Below are positions 35,729-44,366 of a DNA stretch of 64,000 nt, in pieces (the stretch's first letter is position 1; each line of letters opens with the position of its first letter). The translations under genes were made by a program, and so were the position numbers. The notes under the pieces are model-generated. The model had not been told where the DNA came from. It ran no database searches and saw nothing but the letters and a program-made list of their open reading frames with translations. Source of the DNA: Archangium lansingense (GTDB lineage Bacteria; Myxococcota; Myxococcia; Myxococcales; Myxococcaceae); contig NZ_JAPNKA010000001.1 in the NCBI RefSeq assembly GCF_026626635.1, positions 3,658,001 to 3,722,000 of the forward strand. The letters are read 5' to 3'.

Positions 35729-36448
35729 TCAAGGGGCTCGTGAGGTGAGGACGAGGCCGTCGAGCACACCGTAGGCGTAGAGGGCAGCGAAGGCGTAGGC
35801 CCCCACGAGGTAGGAGATGTTGAGCCCTCGGGCCACGCTCGCGTCCCCGGCGCTGTACCGCCCGTCGGGGCCCCGCAGCGCCAGCGCCGTGCCCAGCGAT
35901 GCCGCGGAAATGGCCAGACTCGCCCCCTGCGTCACCGCCAGCACGGTTCCCTGGGTGCGCCGGCCATGCTGGAAGTGGCCCACGCCGAAGGGCACCAGGT
36001 ACCAGCCATGCGAGGGGGAGGCTGTTCCCCGGAGTGCCAGATCCGCCGCAGAGGGCTCGGGGGTTGAAGGGAGGGGCGGCGTGAGGGAGGGCGGACGGCG
36101 CGTGGCGGTCATCGCGGCGATGCGCTCCCGATGAACGGTGCGCACGCGCTCCACGAAGGCGATGAAGTCCGGAGGGTACAGCAGCGGATCGAGCTTCGTG
36201 TCATGGCTCGCGCCGAGCCCCAGCACCGCCTCGTTTTCGGCGCGGGCCGGATCCTCCTGAGCGTGGTAGGTGGCGGCCAGCAGCAGATGGGCCTCGCCCT
36301 CCAGTTCGTCCCCGTGCAGTTGCAGGGGGTAGAGGAGCGCCTCCAGCTCGGCACGGGCCTGCGCCAGCTCGCCGGATTGGTACGCCGCGCGGGCCGGCTC
36401 CAACGGGGACGCGAGTGACAGGACCAGGGCCACGACGATGGCTGTCAT
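35729..36448 (-). CDS. Exported TPR-like membrane protein, partner of the kinase
   Basis: A 239-residue protein with a signal peptide or anchor at the N-terminus, a helical repeat region (AYQSGELAQARAELEALLYP, GEAHLLLAATYHAQEDPARA) like one or two TPRs, a proline-rich linker, and two C-terminal membrane helices (AVTQGASLAISAASLGTALA; YLVGAYAFAALYAYGVLDG). It starts inside the kinase stop codon (ATGA overlap), so expression is coupled. Such proteins recur behind PEGA-type kinases in myxobacteria; role unknown. Confidence 0.75.
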   Translation of the reverse strand: MTAIVVALVLSLASPLEPARAAYQSGELAQARAELEALLYPLQLHGDELEGEAHLLLAATYHAQEDPARAENEAVLGLGASHDTKLDPLLYPPDFIAFVERVRTVHRERIAAMTATRRPPSLTPPLPSTPEPSAADLALRGTASPSHGWYLVPFGVGHFQHGRRTQGTVLAVTQGASLAISAASLGTALALRGPDGRYSAGDASVARGLNISYLVGAYAFAALYAYGVLDGLVLTSRAP

Positions 36449-38292
36449 GGCGCCACCTCCAACACCACCTCGATGCGCTTGCCAGCCACGACGTCCACCT
36501 CGCGTTGCAGGGGGGCCACGCCGGGCACCCGGGCCGAGATGACGTGCGAGCCGTGCTCGACATTCACGGGGCCGGGCAGCGGCGCCACCCCTGCCTCCAC
36601 CCCATCGACGAAGACGCGGGCACCCGCTGGCGCGACGATGACCATCTCGGCCTTGCGCACCTGGAGCTTCACCTCTCGCGACACGAGCTCCCCGGCGGCC
36701 ACCTGGATGACCTCCTCCCAGGTGTCACACTGCGGGTTGACGAAGCGCAGCCGGTGCGTGCCCGGTGACAGGTTCACCTCGCGCACACGCGGCGTGTAGC
36801 CCCGGCTCTGGTCGTCCACGAACACTTCGGCCCAGGGGCGTGTCGTCACCCTCAGTGTCGCGGGCTTCACGGGTTCCCCGGCCAGGGGCGCTCCCGTGGC
36901 GGAGGCAGCGGCGCCTTCGGGTGAGCCGGATGGCGCCGGAGGCGTGGACTCGGTCGGAGCACGCGCCCCCCTTGCGCCATCCGTCCTGGTGGGCACTGCC
37001 CTGCGCACTGGCGCAACTCCCGCCGGTGCGGAGCTGGCCGTTTCCCTGGGAAGGGCCTTCGGGGTGTCGGTCTCCGGGTCCCGTGCTGGAACCGGCTCCG
37101 CGATGACTCGCTCCTCGACTCCCTGGGTCGAGGTCTCCTCCGGAGGCCGCGGCGGTGTGCGCCACGGGTATGCTCCCCATCCCACCACTCCGACGACTGC
37201 AACGATGCCGGCCAGCGCCGCACCCACTCCGATCGCCGTCGAGCGTCTGGCTTTCGGACGTTCGCGCAGGAGTGACATCACCTCGGGCGAGTCCGGCCGG
37301 AGCGCCAGTGCCTCGTTGAGAACCCTCGCGGCCCGAGCCCCGTCGCCGTGGGCCAGCAGCGAGCCTCCCTCGCTCAGCAGCCGTTGAAAACGGGCCTCGC
37401 GCCAGCGCGCTGCGTATGCCTCCGGTGCCTGGAAGAAGGCCCGGGCCTCCTCGGCGGGAGGGCCGGCGATCCGGCCCACCACGTCCTCCAGCATCCGTGC
37501 CAGCTCCTCACCGTTCGCGGGCCGATCGCGCGAGTCCAGCGCGAGACAGCGTGCCACCAGCACATTCAACGGCTCGGGCGTGCCGGGCACCACCGAGGCC
37601 AGTGGCGGCGCGTCCTTCGTCATCACCGAGGCCGCCAGGTACGCGGCCCCCTTTCCTCCGTGCGGGGTGGTGCCGGCGCACAGCTCGAAGAGGACGACAC
37701 CCACCGCGTACACGTCCGAGGCCGGCGAGAAGGCTCCGGTGTCGATGCGCTCGGGCGCCATGTACGCCAGCGAGCCCGTGATTCCGCCGGTGCTCGTCAG
37801 CCGCTCCTGGTCGGCGAGTGCGGCGATGCCGAAGTCCGCCAGCTTCAGCGGTCCACCCCGAGCCACCAGGACGTTCTCCGGCTTTACATCGCGGTGCACC
37901 ACACCCCGCGCATGCGCCGCCCCGAGCGCCCGGGCCAGCTCCCAGCCGAGCACCGCCGCCACCTCGGGGGGCACGGGCGAGAGCCTCCGCGTCAGCTCGC
38001 GCAGGTCCTCTCCCTGCACCCACTCGCAGACCAGGAAGGGACCTCGTGCCGCGTCCTCGCCGAAGTCGTGAATCTCCAGCACATTGGGGTGTTTGAGCGA
38101 GGCCACCAGCGCGGCCTCCTGGCGGAATCGCTCGGCGCGGCGCCCGTCCCCTCCCGGGTGCATCACCTTCACCGCGACCTGGCGCGACAGCCGGAGGTCC
38201 GTGGCCAGGAAGACCGTGGCCATGCCTCCGCGTCCCAGTTCCTGCTCCAGCTGGTAGCGGCCGGCCAGTGGTTCACCCGTCATCGCGGGCAC
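36445..38292 (-). CDS. Transmembrane Ser/Thr protein kinase with two PEGA domains
   Basis: A 615-residue Hanks-type kinase. Catalytic domain 10-270: LGRGGMATVFLA, VAVKVM, HRDVKPEN (RD kinase), LADFGI, MAPERI are all intact. A membrane helix (AALAGIVAVVGVVGWGAY) near 355-375 is followed by a Pro/Thr-rich stretch and two PEGA domains (VTTRPWAEVFVDDQSRGYTP and VIVAPAGARVFVDGVEAG) that would be outside the cytoplasm and bind envelope ligands. A second ATG three codons in (38283) is an alternative start. It is third in a four-gene minus-strand group with two Cys-rich lipoproteins upstream. Confidence 0.93.
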   Translation of the reverse strand: MPAMTGEPLAGRYQLEQELGRGGMATVFLATDLRLSRQVAVKVMHPGGDGRRAERFRQEAALVASLKHPNVLEIHDFGEDAARGPFLVCEWVQGEDLRELTRRLSPVPPEVAAVLGWELARALGAAHARGVVHRDVKPENVLVARGGPLKLADFGIAALADQERLTSTGGITGSLAYMAPERIDTGAFSPASDVYAVGVVLFELCAGTTPHGGKGAAYLAASVMTKDAPPLASVVPGTPEPLNVLVARCLALDSRDRPANGEELARMLEDVVGRIAGPPAEEARAFFQAPEAYAARWREARFQRLLSEGGSLLAHGDGARAARVLNEALALRPDSPEVMSLLRERPKARRSTAIGVGAALAGIVAVVGVVGWGAYPWRTPPRPPEETSTQGVEERVIAEPVPARDPETDTPKALPRETASSAPAGVAPVRRAVPTRTDGARGARAPTESTPPAPSGSPEGAAASATGAPLAGEPVKPATLRVTTRPWAEVFVDDQSRGYTPRVREVNLSPGTHRLRFVNPQCDTWEEVIQVAAGELVSREVKLQVRKAEMVIVAPAGARVFVDGVEAGVAPLPGPVNVEHGSHVISARVPGVAPLQREVDVVAGKRIEVVLEVAP

Positions 38293-38328
38293 ATTGTAGG
38301 GCCCGGCCTCCCGGGAGCAACCTCCGTC

Positions 38329-39294
38329 TCAGGGCAGGCGGCAGGCGCGGAGCTCCGTCGAGCCCACCTGCTCGCACGCGCCCACCGCACCTCCGGGGCA
38401 GTCCCGGTCGAGCTGGCAGGGCTGGCGGCACTGCTTCACGGCACCGGAGGACACGCAAAAGCCGCAGCGGGCGCAGTCCATGGAGGATTCACACGTGAGG
38501 CCCACCGTCTCCGGCGGAGCGCTGGTGCACTCGTTCACGCACACCGAGTCTGGGGCACACCGGTAGTCGAGCGGGCAACTCTGGTCCGTGATGCAGCTCT
38601 TCGTGCAGCGGCGCTGGGCATTGCATTTCGCGACGCCCGGGCAGTCGAAGTTGTCTCGGCACGCCTCACCGAGCCGCGGCCCCTTCTCGCAATGCTCTCC
38701 GTTGCAGCGCGAGCCGTCCGGGCAGTCCAAGTCCCGGGTGCACGTTTGGACGCACACGCTGCCGACGCAGTCCGCCCCGGGGGGGGCGCAGTCGCATGCC
38801 TGGGCACAGCGCTCGTTCAGGGGCACCTGTCCCGTGCAGCCCGCGTCCTCCGAAGGACCCGGGTCCACCGTCCCCCCGTCCCCTCCGTCGCTGGATGTGG
38901 GCGCGCAGGCCCAGGTGCTACTCCCAGGCTGCGGCACGGGCCTGCACGCGTAGCCCGGGCGGCTGCACGCCTCGCCACAGGCGCGCATGCACCGGCCCAG
39001 CTCCTTCACACACACCGAGCCCGAGGCGCAGGCGTCTCCTTCGCCGCACGGCGCGAGGCAGTAGCCGCCGGGGAAGCCCGTTCCACAGGTGAGCCCGGTG
39101 CCACACGCGGCGTCGGAGGTGCAGGCCGCACCCACCTGCGCGGACTCCAACTCCACCCGGACACACGCGCCCGCCACGCACGCCTCGCCGTCGTTGCATG
39201 GGAAGGACTCGTCGCAGCGGACCTGGATGGTGAGCGGGCACCCGGCGGCCACCAGGGCGATGAGCGCGGAGGCGATGAAGAGGAGTCGGCGCAT
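38329..39294 (-). CDS. Cysteine-rich lipoprotein
   Basis: A 321-residue secreted lipoprotein: MRRLLFIASALIALVAAGC is a lipobox leader, and about 44 Cys follow in short modules of the type ACTSDAACGTGLTCG and CTRDLDCPDGSRCNGEHC, reminiscent of dickkopf/EB-type disulfide modules. Such families are greatly expanded in myxobacteria. It ends 36 bp before the kinase start and is probably in its operon, perhaps an envelope component sensed through the PEGA domains (inference). Confidence 0.85.
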   Translation of the reverse strand: MRRLLFIASALIALVAAGCPLTIQVRCDESFPCNDGEACVAGACVRVELESAQVGAACTSDAACGTGLTCGTGFPGGYCLAPCGEGDACASGSVCVKELGRCMRACGEACSRPGYACRPVPQPGSSTWACAPTSSDGGDGGTVDPGPSEDAGCTGQVPLNERCAQACDCAPPGADCVGSVCVQTCTRDLDCPDGSRCNGEHCEKGPRLGEACRDNFDCPGVAKCNAQRRCTKSCITDQSCPLDYRCAPDSVCVNECTSAPPETVGLTCESSMDCARCGFCVSSGAVKQCRQPCQLDRDCPGGAVGACEQVGSTELRACRLP

Positions 39295-39401
39295 GGGGAA
39301 ACAGGGGGATTCTATGTGAGCAGGGGCGGAAGGACAGCTCCGGCAGGGGAGCCGTCCGACCGCCCTCCTGTCACAGGTTCACGCGTGGAGCGAGGGGCGC
39401 G

Positions 39402-40160
39402 TTACAGGCACACGCCGGCCATGCCTGGGAAGGAAGCGCAGTTGTTGCTGGCGCACTGTTCGTTGCTCGTGCAGGGCATGCCAGGAGCGCCGGAGCTGCA
39501 GAAGCCGAGGACCGCATTGGTATAGGGCTTCACGCAGTTCCAGTTGGAGGGGCAGTTCGAGTTGTCCTTGCACATGCCCTCCATGCAGAAGCGTCCCTTG
39601 CCGCTGAGGTAGCCGTCGTTGCAGACGGCGCCAAACTGGCCCGTCGGGCACACGCCGCTCTGCGGGCACGGCGGGAACGAGGCGCAGTAGGCGTCCTGCT
39701 TCGTGTTGTTCTCCTCGTTCGGGTCGACGCAGATGGCGTACTTGTCGCAGCCGTCCTCCGCGGAGCCCGACCTGTCCGGGTCGCACGCGGGCTTCACCTC
39801 GGGCGGCTTGAGGCTGCAGAAGCCCTTGAGACACACCTGCGTCTCGGCGCACTGGCTGTTCGAGGTACACGTGGGCACCGTCTTGTTCTTGCAGTAGTAC
39901 GGCGGGCCGATGTCCTCGGTGTCGCAGTACATGCTGTCACCGCAGTCCTTGTTGGAGGTGCAGCCCACGGCGCAGATGCCGTTGAAGCAGAACTGGCCGT
40001 CCGGACACCTGTGGGTGGCGTTGCACAGGCCCTGCGGGAGGGTGTCTCCGCCGCCGTTGCCGCCGCCGCCGCCGTTGTTGCCGCCATCGCCGTCGCCGCC
40101 CGAGGTGTTGCCACAGCCCACCGCCAGCACCAGGAGGAAAGCCATCATCATCCGCTTCAT
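39402..40160 (-). CDS. Cysteine-rich lipoprotein with glycine/asparagine linker
   Basis: A 252-residue lipoprotein. The leader MKRMMMAFLLVLAVGC is followed by a Gly/Asn/Asp-rich spacer (about residues 17-40) that would lift the protein off the membrane, then Cys modules (CPDGQFCFNGICAVGC, CTSNKDCGDSMYC, CAETQVCLKGFC). The start at 40160 has a GAGGG site; upstream in-frame residues are not signal-like. It is the first gene of the group leading to the PEGA kinase. Confidence 0.85.
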   Translation of the reverse strand: MKRMMMAFLLVLAVGCGNTSGGDGDGGNNGGGGGNGGGDTLPQGLCNATHRCPDGQFCFNGICAVGCTSNKDCGDSMYCDTEDIGPPYYCKNKTVPTCTSNSQCAETQVCLKGFCSLKPPEVKPACDPDRSGSAEDGCDKYAICVDPNEENNTKQDAYCASFPPCPQSGVCPTGQFGAVCNDGYLSGKGRFCMEGMCKDNSNCPSNWNCVKPYTNAVLGFCSSGAPGMPCTSNEQCASNNCASFPGMAGVCL

Positions 40161-40283
40161 GTGTTTGCCCTCGTGAGTCCCGCGCATCGGCCCCTGCCGG
40201 CGCAGCTGGGCACTCCCAGGGCAAGTGGAGTGCCAGGGGGCTTCGGAGCGGTGGAAGCCCACGATTTCGCGGGCTTGCACGCC

Positions 40284-40563
40284 TGGGAGTCCCGGGAAGG
40301 CCCTCCGGCGCGGGAGGAACGTGCCAGAGCTGGCACGCGCGAGGGCCCTCCCGAGGGGACACGCGTGTCAGTCCCCTTCACCCAGGTAGCGGAACAGTGA
40401 GCGCAGGCCGATCCCCAACGCCTGTGCCGCCTCCTTCTTGCTCCCTCCACTGCGGGTGATGGCCTCGCGCACATACCGTTGAACGAAGGCGTCGCGGGCC
40501 TCGTCCAGAGGAGTGAGGGGCGCATCGTCTCCGCCCAGCTCCAGGTCCTCCGGGCCGAGGAGC
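40284..40563. repeat. 280-bp direct repeat, left copy
   Basis: Matches 44087-44366 over 280 bp with two differences that I could find (in the CCCTTC[A/G]CCC and ACAG[T/C]GAG positions). It contains the end of a sigma-54 activator gene plus ~85 bp of downstream DNA with a GTGCCAG-AG-CTGGCAC hairpin. Both ends are sharp. Confidence 0.95.
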
Positions 40564-40595
40564 CCCACGCCCGCGCTCTGCGCCTGCTGCACCAA
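40368..40595 (-). pseudogene. Duplicated C-terminal fragment of the sigma-54 activator (Fis HTH)
   Basis: The last 65 codons, LLGPEDLELGG through AREAITRSGG-type HTH residues to LFRYLGEGD, are identical to the end of the activator at 44171-45907. The preceding ~10 codons are unrelated. An isolated Fis-type helix could in principle bind DNA, but there is no sign of its own promoter, so it is read as a duplication product. Confidence 0.8.
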
Positions 40596-40603
40596 CGACA
40601 GCG

Positions 40604-40765
40604 TCAGCTCTCGCTCGGCTCGGACGACTCTTCGTCCTCTGCGCTGTGTCGCTCGTCCCAGCCCAGGGCCTGGAGTTTTGCCTTCTCCTTGCGTCGCAAC
40701 TCCCGCTCCAGCTCCTTCACTCGCTTCTGCACTTCGGCCACCTTTGGTGTCATAACGGTATCCAT
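40604..40765 (-). pseudogene. IS3-family OrfA-like fragment
   Basis: MDTVMTPKVAEVQKRVKELE then RELRRKEKAKLQALGWDE resembles the coiled-coil C-terminus of IS3-type OrfA proteins (typically ELERELRRKEKALAEAAALL), with the alanine-rich part deleted. It lies just inside the left 280-bp repeat, so a mobile element may have promoted the duplication. Confidence 0.5.
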
Positions 40766-40811
40766 CGCTTCGCGAGTCAGCGCCGCCCTTCCTATACGAG
40801 GCAATGAACCC

Positions 40812-41768
40812 GTGAGTAAGCTCACATCCACTGATTTCACTGCCGACGCCAAAGCCCTGAACCGCGTCAGCTCAGTGCGCTACATCAAGCTCGGCAAGGC
40901 TGGCGGATGGGAAGCCGAGTGCCTCAAGCTCGGTATCGTTCGCTACGGCTTCAACTCCCGCGCTTCCAAGATGATTGCCCTCTCCAAGTCGGGAAAATGG
41001 AGTGAACTCACGCAAGCGTTCCTCGCAGCTGGTTTGGAGAAAGGGGTTGCCACCCGTTTCACGAACGAGAGCCGCCACTTCTTCGAAGACGACGGCTCTA
41101 CGCTTTGGATCACTTTCATGGGCCAAACCTTGTACTGGGGCTTCGTGACCCGCGAGCCGCCGTTCCTGCATGAGGATGGCAATGGTGTTTGGCGACGGCT
41201 CAGAGGCGGGTGGAAGTGCACGGACATCAAAAGTGAGCGACTGACGAAGGATGTGCTCTCCGGGGCTCTAACGCAGCTTGCGTCCTATCGCGGGACCTCC
41301 TGCCAGGTGCGCGCGTCGGAGTACGTGATCAAGCGGCTCAAGGGCATCAAGACGCCCGAGGTAGAGCAGGCGCTGGCCGCGAGAGAAGCGATGCGGCGAG
41401 CGATAGTCCCCCTGCTGCGCCTACTCGGACCCAAGGATTTCGAGCTGCTCGTTGAACTGGTGTTCGGAGCCAGCGGCTATCGAAGGGTGGGGGTTGTGGG
41501 AGGGGTCCAGAAGACCATCGACCTCGACCTGGAACTTCCCGTCACCGGCGAGCGAGCGTTCGTGCAGATCAAATCGAAGACATCGCAAGCCGAGCTTGCC
41601 CGGTACGTCGAGCAGATCGAAGACCACTATGACCAGATGTTCTTCGTGTTCCACACCGGGGCCGTGACCACCGACGATGCACGGGTGAGGGTGATCGGTC
41701 CCGACGACCTGGCGCGCCTTGTGGTGGACGCGGGCCTCTCCGATTGGCTCATCCGCAAGGTGTCGTAG
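40812..41768 (+). CDS. Putative Mrr-like restriction-endonuclease-fold protein
   Basis: A 318-residue soluble protein starting at a GTG (SKLTSTDFTADAK) behind a GAGG site. The N-terminal ~210 residues are unfamiliar, with SVRYIKLGKAGGWEAECLK and LWITFMGQTLYWGFV. The C-terminal ~110 residues carry FELLVELVFGASGYRRVG, TIDLDLELP and AFVQIKSKTS, the E...D...QxK arrangement of the Mrr branch of PD-(D/E)xK nucleases. It may be a modification-dependent or orphan defence nuclease. It stands alone between the two 280-bp repeats with lower-GC codons at its 5' end. Confidence 0.65.
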   Translation: MSKLTSTDFTADAKALNRVSSVRYIKLGKAGGWEAECLKLGIVRYGFNSRASKMIALSKSGKWSELTQAFLAAGLEKGVATRFTNESRHFFEDDGSTLWITFMGQTLYWGFVTREPPFLHEDGNGVWRRLRGGWKCTDIKSERLTKDVLSGALTQLASYRGTSCQVRASEYVIKRLKGIKTPEVEQALAAREAMRRAIVPLLRLLGPKDFELLVELVFGASGYRRVGVVGGVQKTIDLDLELPVTGERAFVQIKSKTSQAELARYVEQIEDHYDQMFFVFHTGAVTTDDARVRVIGPDDLARLVVDAGLSDWLIRKVS

Positions 41769-41954
41769 GCCTACTCACGGGTACGCCGGGGAAGCAGGCA
41801 AAGGACTCTGTTGCTGTCCAAGGCGAGCGCGGGCGGGAGCGGCAAACGGGAGCGGGAGGGTGAACCCGCCGGCGGGCATGCGCCCGTGCGGGGTGACCGG
41901 CTAGAGTCGAGGCCAGAACGGGCGCAACGCCCCTGTACGACGCAGGAGTCTCAC

Positions 41955-44027
41955 GTGTCTCGAATCTCCCTCCGGACCCACCTGGGCCTCGGATTGCTCT
42001 TCCTGGCCCTCGCGGCCTGCACACCGGAAGTCACCGTGGGTTCCGTGGAGGTGGTGGGCTCGCTCCCCCAGTCCCTGTCCGCGGGGGACATCGCCGAGGT
42101 GCGCGTCACGGTGAGCGCGGCCGACATGTCTCCGCGCACCGTGTCCCTGGCGCTGTCGGGGAGCACCTGGCGTGGCACGCTCCACGAGCTTCCGGCCGGC
42201 ACTCTGCGCACCTTCTCGGCTGAGGCGCTGGATGGTTCGGGCACCCGGCTCTACGCGGGGCAGGCCACCGACGTCACCATCCTCGCGGGGAAGACGACGC
42301 TCGTGTCCATCCTCCTGCAGCAGGTGTCCGAGCCGCCGCCCTTCGAGAACGCGGCGCCCTCCATCACCTCGCTGACGGTGGCTCCCAACCTGGTGGCGCC
42401 CGGAGGGAGAGTCTCCCTGAATGTCACGGTGCGGGACGTGAACGCGGGAGACACCTTGACGTACGCCTGGACGGCCTCGGCGGGCAGCTTCGCCTCGGCC
42501 TCGAGTGCCTCCACGACGTGGACTGCCCCGGCCGCGGCGGGCCCTGTCACCTTCACCTTTACGGTCACGGACCCGCACGGGGCCTCGGCCACGCTCGGCT
42601 TCACCGTCACCGTGGCGGACGCCGGGAGCGCCGAGGTCGAGGTGCGCCTCAACACCTGGCCTCAGGTGAGCCGGGTGAACGCCACCCCGAGCGGGGTGGA
42701 GGTGGGGGAGACGACCACGGTGGTGGCCACGGCCTCGGACAGCGATGGAGACGTGCTGAGCTACGAGTGGACGGCCTCGTGCGCGGGGACGTGGGCCGAG
42801 GGGACGAGCGCGACGGCCCGGTTCACCCCGAGCGCCCAGCCCGCGGGCGAGACGTGCCCCAACTGCGCGCTGACGGTGGTGGCGAAGGACGGCCGGGGAG
42901 GACAGGGCCGAGGGACCTTCTCGCTGTGCGTGGGCTCGAAGCCGACGGCGAGGTTTCCCCCGCGCATCGTGGAGGCCTGGCGCTCCGCTCCGTCCGTGGG
43001 GCCCGGGGGCAGTGTCACCCTGGGGGTGAAGGCGGAGGATCCGCAGGGCAGCGCGCTCACCTTCTCCTGGGAGGCGGCCACCGGCATCCTGTCGGCGCCG
43101 GCGCACACGGCCGGCACCAGCGAGGTGCTGTGGACGGCTCCGGGTTGCGTGCCGGCGGGTGTCTCGCCGCGTATCACCGCCACGGTGTCCAACGCGCTCG
43201 GCTTGTCGACGACGACGTCCTTCTCCTTTTCGGGACTGCCGGCCTGCGCGGCGAGCTTCTGCGGTGACGGCATGCTCGACGAGGGCGAGGCCTGTGATGA
43301 CGGCAACAGCGACAACGGGGACGACTGCGTCGCCGGGTGCATGCTGGCGATGTGCGGGGACGGCTACGTGGATGGGGCGTCGCCTCGTATCGAGCAGTGC
43401 GATACGGCGGGCGAGTCGCCGAGCTGTGACGCGGACTGCACGGCGCGCATCTGTGGCGATGGACAGGTGAACGTCAGTGCCGGGGAGCAGTGTGACAACA
43501 GCGGTGGCGGCGACAGCGCGAGCTGCGACGCGGACTGCACCATCCCCTTCTGCGGAGACCACTACGTCAACACCCCGCGAGGCGAGCAGTGCGACACGGG
43601 AGGCAACTCGGTGAGCTGCGACGCGGACTGCACGGTGAGCGCCTGTGGTGACCACTTCCTCAACCCGGCGGCCGGGGAGCAGTGCGACACGGGCGGGAAC
43701 TCGGCCTACTGCGACGCGGACTGCACGATGGCCATGTGCGGTGACGCGCTCACCAACTCCGCGGCGGGCGAGGCCTGTGACGACGGCAACACCGTCACGG
43801 AGACGCAGTGCCCCTACGGTACTCCCACCTGCACCGCGTGCAGTGCGACCTGCTCGGCGAGGCTGAACCTCACGGGGCCGTATTGCGGTGATGGAATCGT
43901 CAGCAGCGGTGAGGTCTGTGATGACGGCAACAGCGTCACGGAGACGCAATGCCCGGCGGGCACCCCGACCTGTGTGAGGTGCAACGCAACGTGCACGGCC
44001 GTCCTTCACCTTACGGGGCCCATCTGA
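41955..44027 (+). CDS. Surface lipoprotein with Ig-like and DUF4215 Cys-rich repeats
   Basis: A 690-residue lipoprotein. The GTG start ([21 protein letters not shown]) with CAGGAG upstream gives a lipobox. Residues ~25-420 hold four Ig/PKD-like beta-sandwich segments ([35 protein letters not shown]). Residues ~430-690 hold about seven DUF4215-type modules beginning CGDG or CGDx and containing GEACDDGN or GEQCDTGG. Likely cell-surface or matrix protein. It is the second gene between the 280-bp repeats. Confidence 0.88.
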   Translation: MSRISLRTHLGLGLLFLALAACTPEVTVGSVEVVGSLPQSLSAGDIAEVRVTVSAADMSPRTVSLALSGSTWRGTLHELPAGTLRTFSAEALDGSGTRLYAGQATDVTILAGKTTLVSILLQQVSEPPPFENAAPSITSLTVAPNLVAPGGRVSLNVTVRDVNAGDTLTYAWTASAGSFASASSASTTWTAPAAAGPVTFTFTVTDPHGASATLGFTVTVADAGSAEVEVRLNTWPQVSRVNATPSGVEVGETTTVVATASDSDGDVLSYEWTASCAGTWAEGTSATARFTPSAQPAGETCPNCALTVVAKDGRGGQGRGTFSLCVGSKPTARFPPRIVEAWRSAPSVGPGGSVTLGVKAEDPQGSALTFSWEAATGILSAPAHTAGTSEVLWTAPGCVPAGVSPRITATVSNALGLSTTTSFSFSGLPACAASFCGDGMLDEGEACDDGNSDNGDDCVAGCMLAMCGDGYVDGASPRIEQCDTAGESPSCDADCTARICGDGQVNVSAGEQCDNSGGGDSASCDADCTIPFCGDHYVNTPRGEQCDTGGNSVSCDADCTVSACGDHFLNPAAGEQCDTGGNSAYCDADCTMAMCGDALTNSAAGEACDDGNTVTETQCPYGTPTCTACSATCSARLNLTGPYCGDGIVSSGEVCDDGNSVTETQCPAGTPTCVRCNATCTAVLHLTGPI

Positions 44028-44086
44028 GCCGCCGGCCTGTGGAGGTTGACCCGTAGGACGCCAACCCGAAGCCCCTCGAGCCGACT

Positions 44087-44366
44087 TGGGAGTCCCGGGA
44101 AGGCCCTCCGGCGCGGGAGGAACGTGCCAGAGCTGGCACGCGCGAGGGCCCTCCCGAGGGGACACGCGTGTCAGTCCCCTTCGCCCAGGTAGCGGAACAG
44201 CGAGCGCAGGCCGATCCCCAACGCCTGTGCCGCCTCCTTCTTGCTCCCTCCACTGCGGGTGATGGCCTCGCGCACATACCGTTGAACGAAGGCGTCGCGG
44301 GCCTCGTCCAGAGGAGTGAGGGGCGCATCGTCTCCGCCCAGCTCCAGGTCCTCCGGGCCGAGGAGC
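44087..44366. repeat. 280-bp direct repeat, right copy (3' end of the intact activator gene)
   Basis: This is the parental context: the repeat runs from 84 bp downstream of the activator stop into its last 65 codons. The hairpin CGTGCCAG-AG-CTGGCACG (44127-44144) just past the stop could serve the activator as a terminator. Confidence 0.95.
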
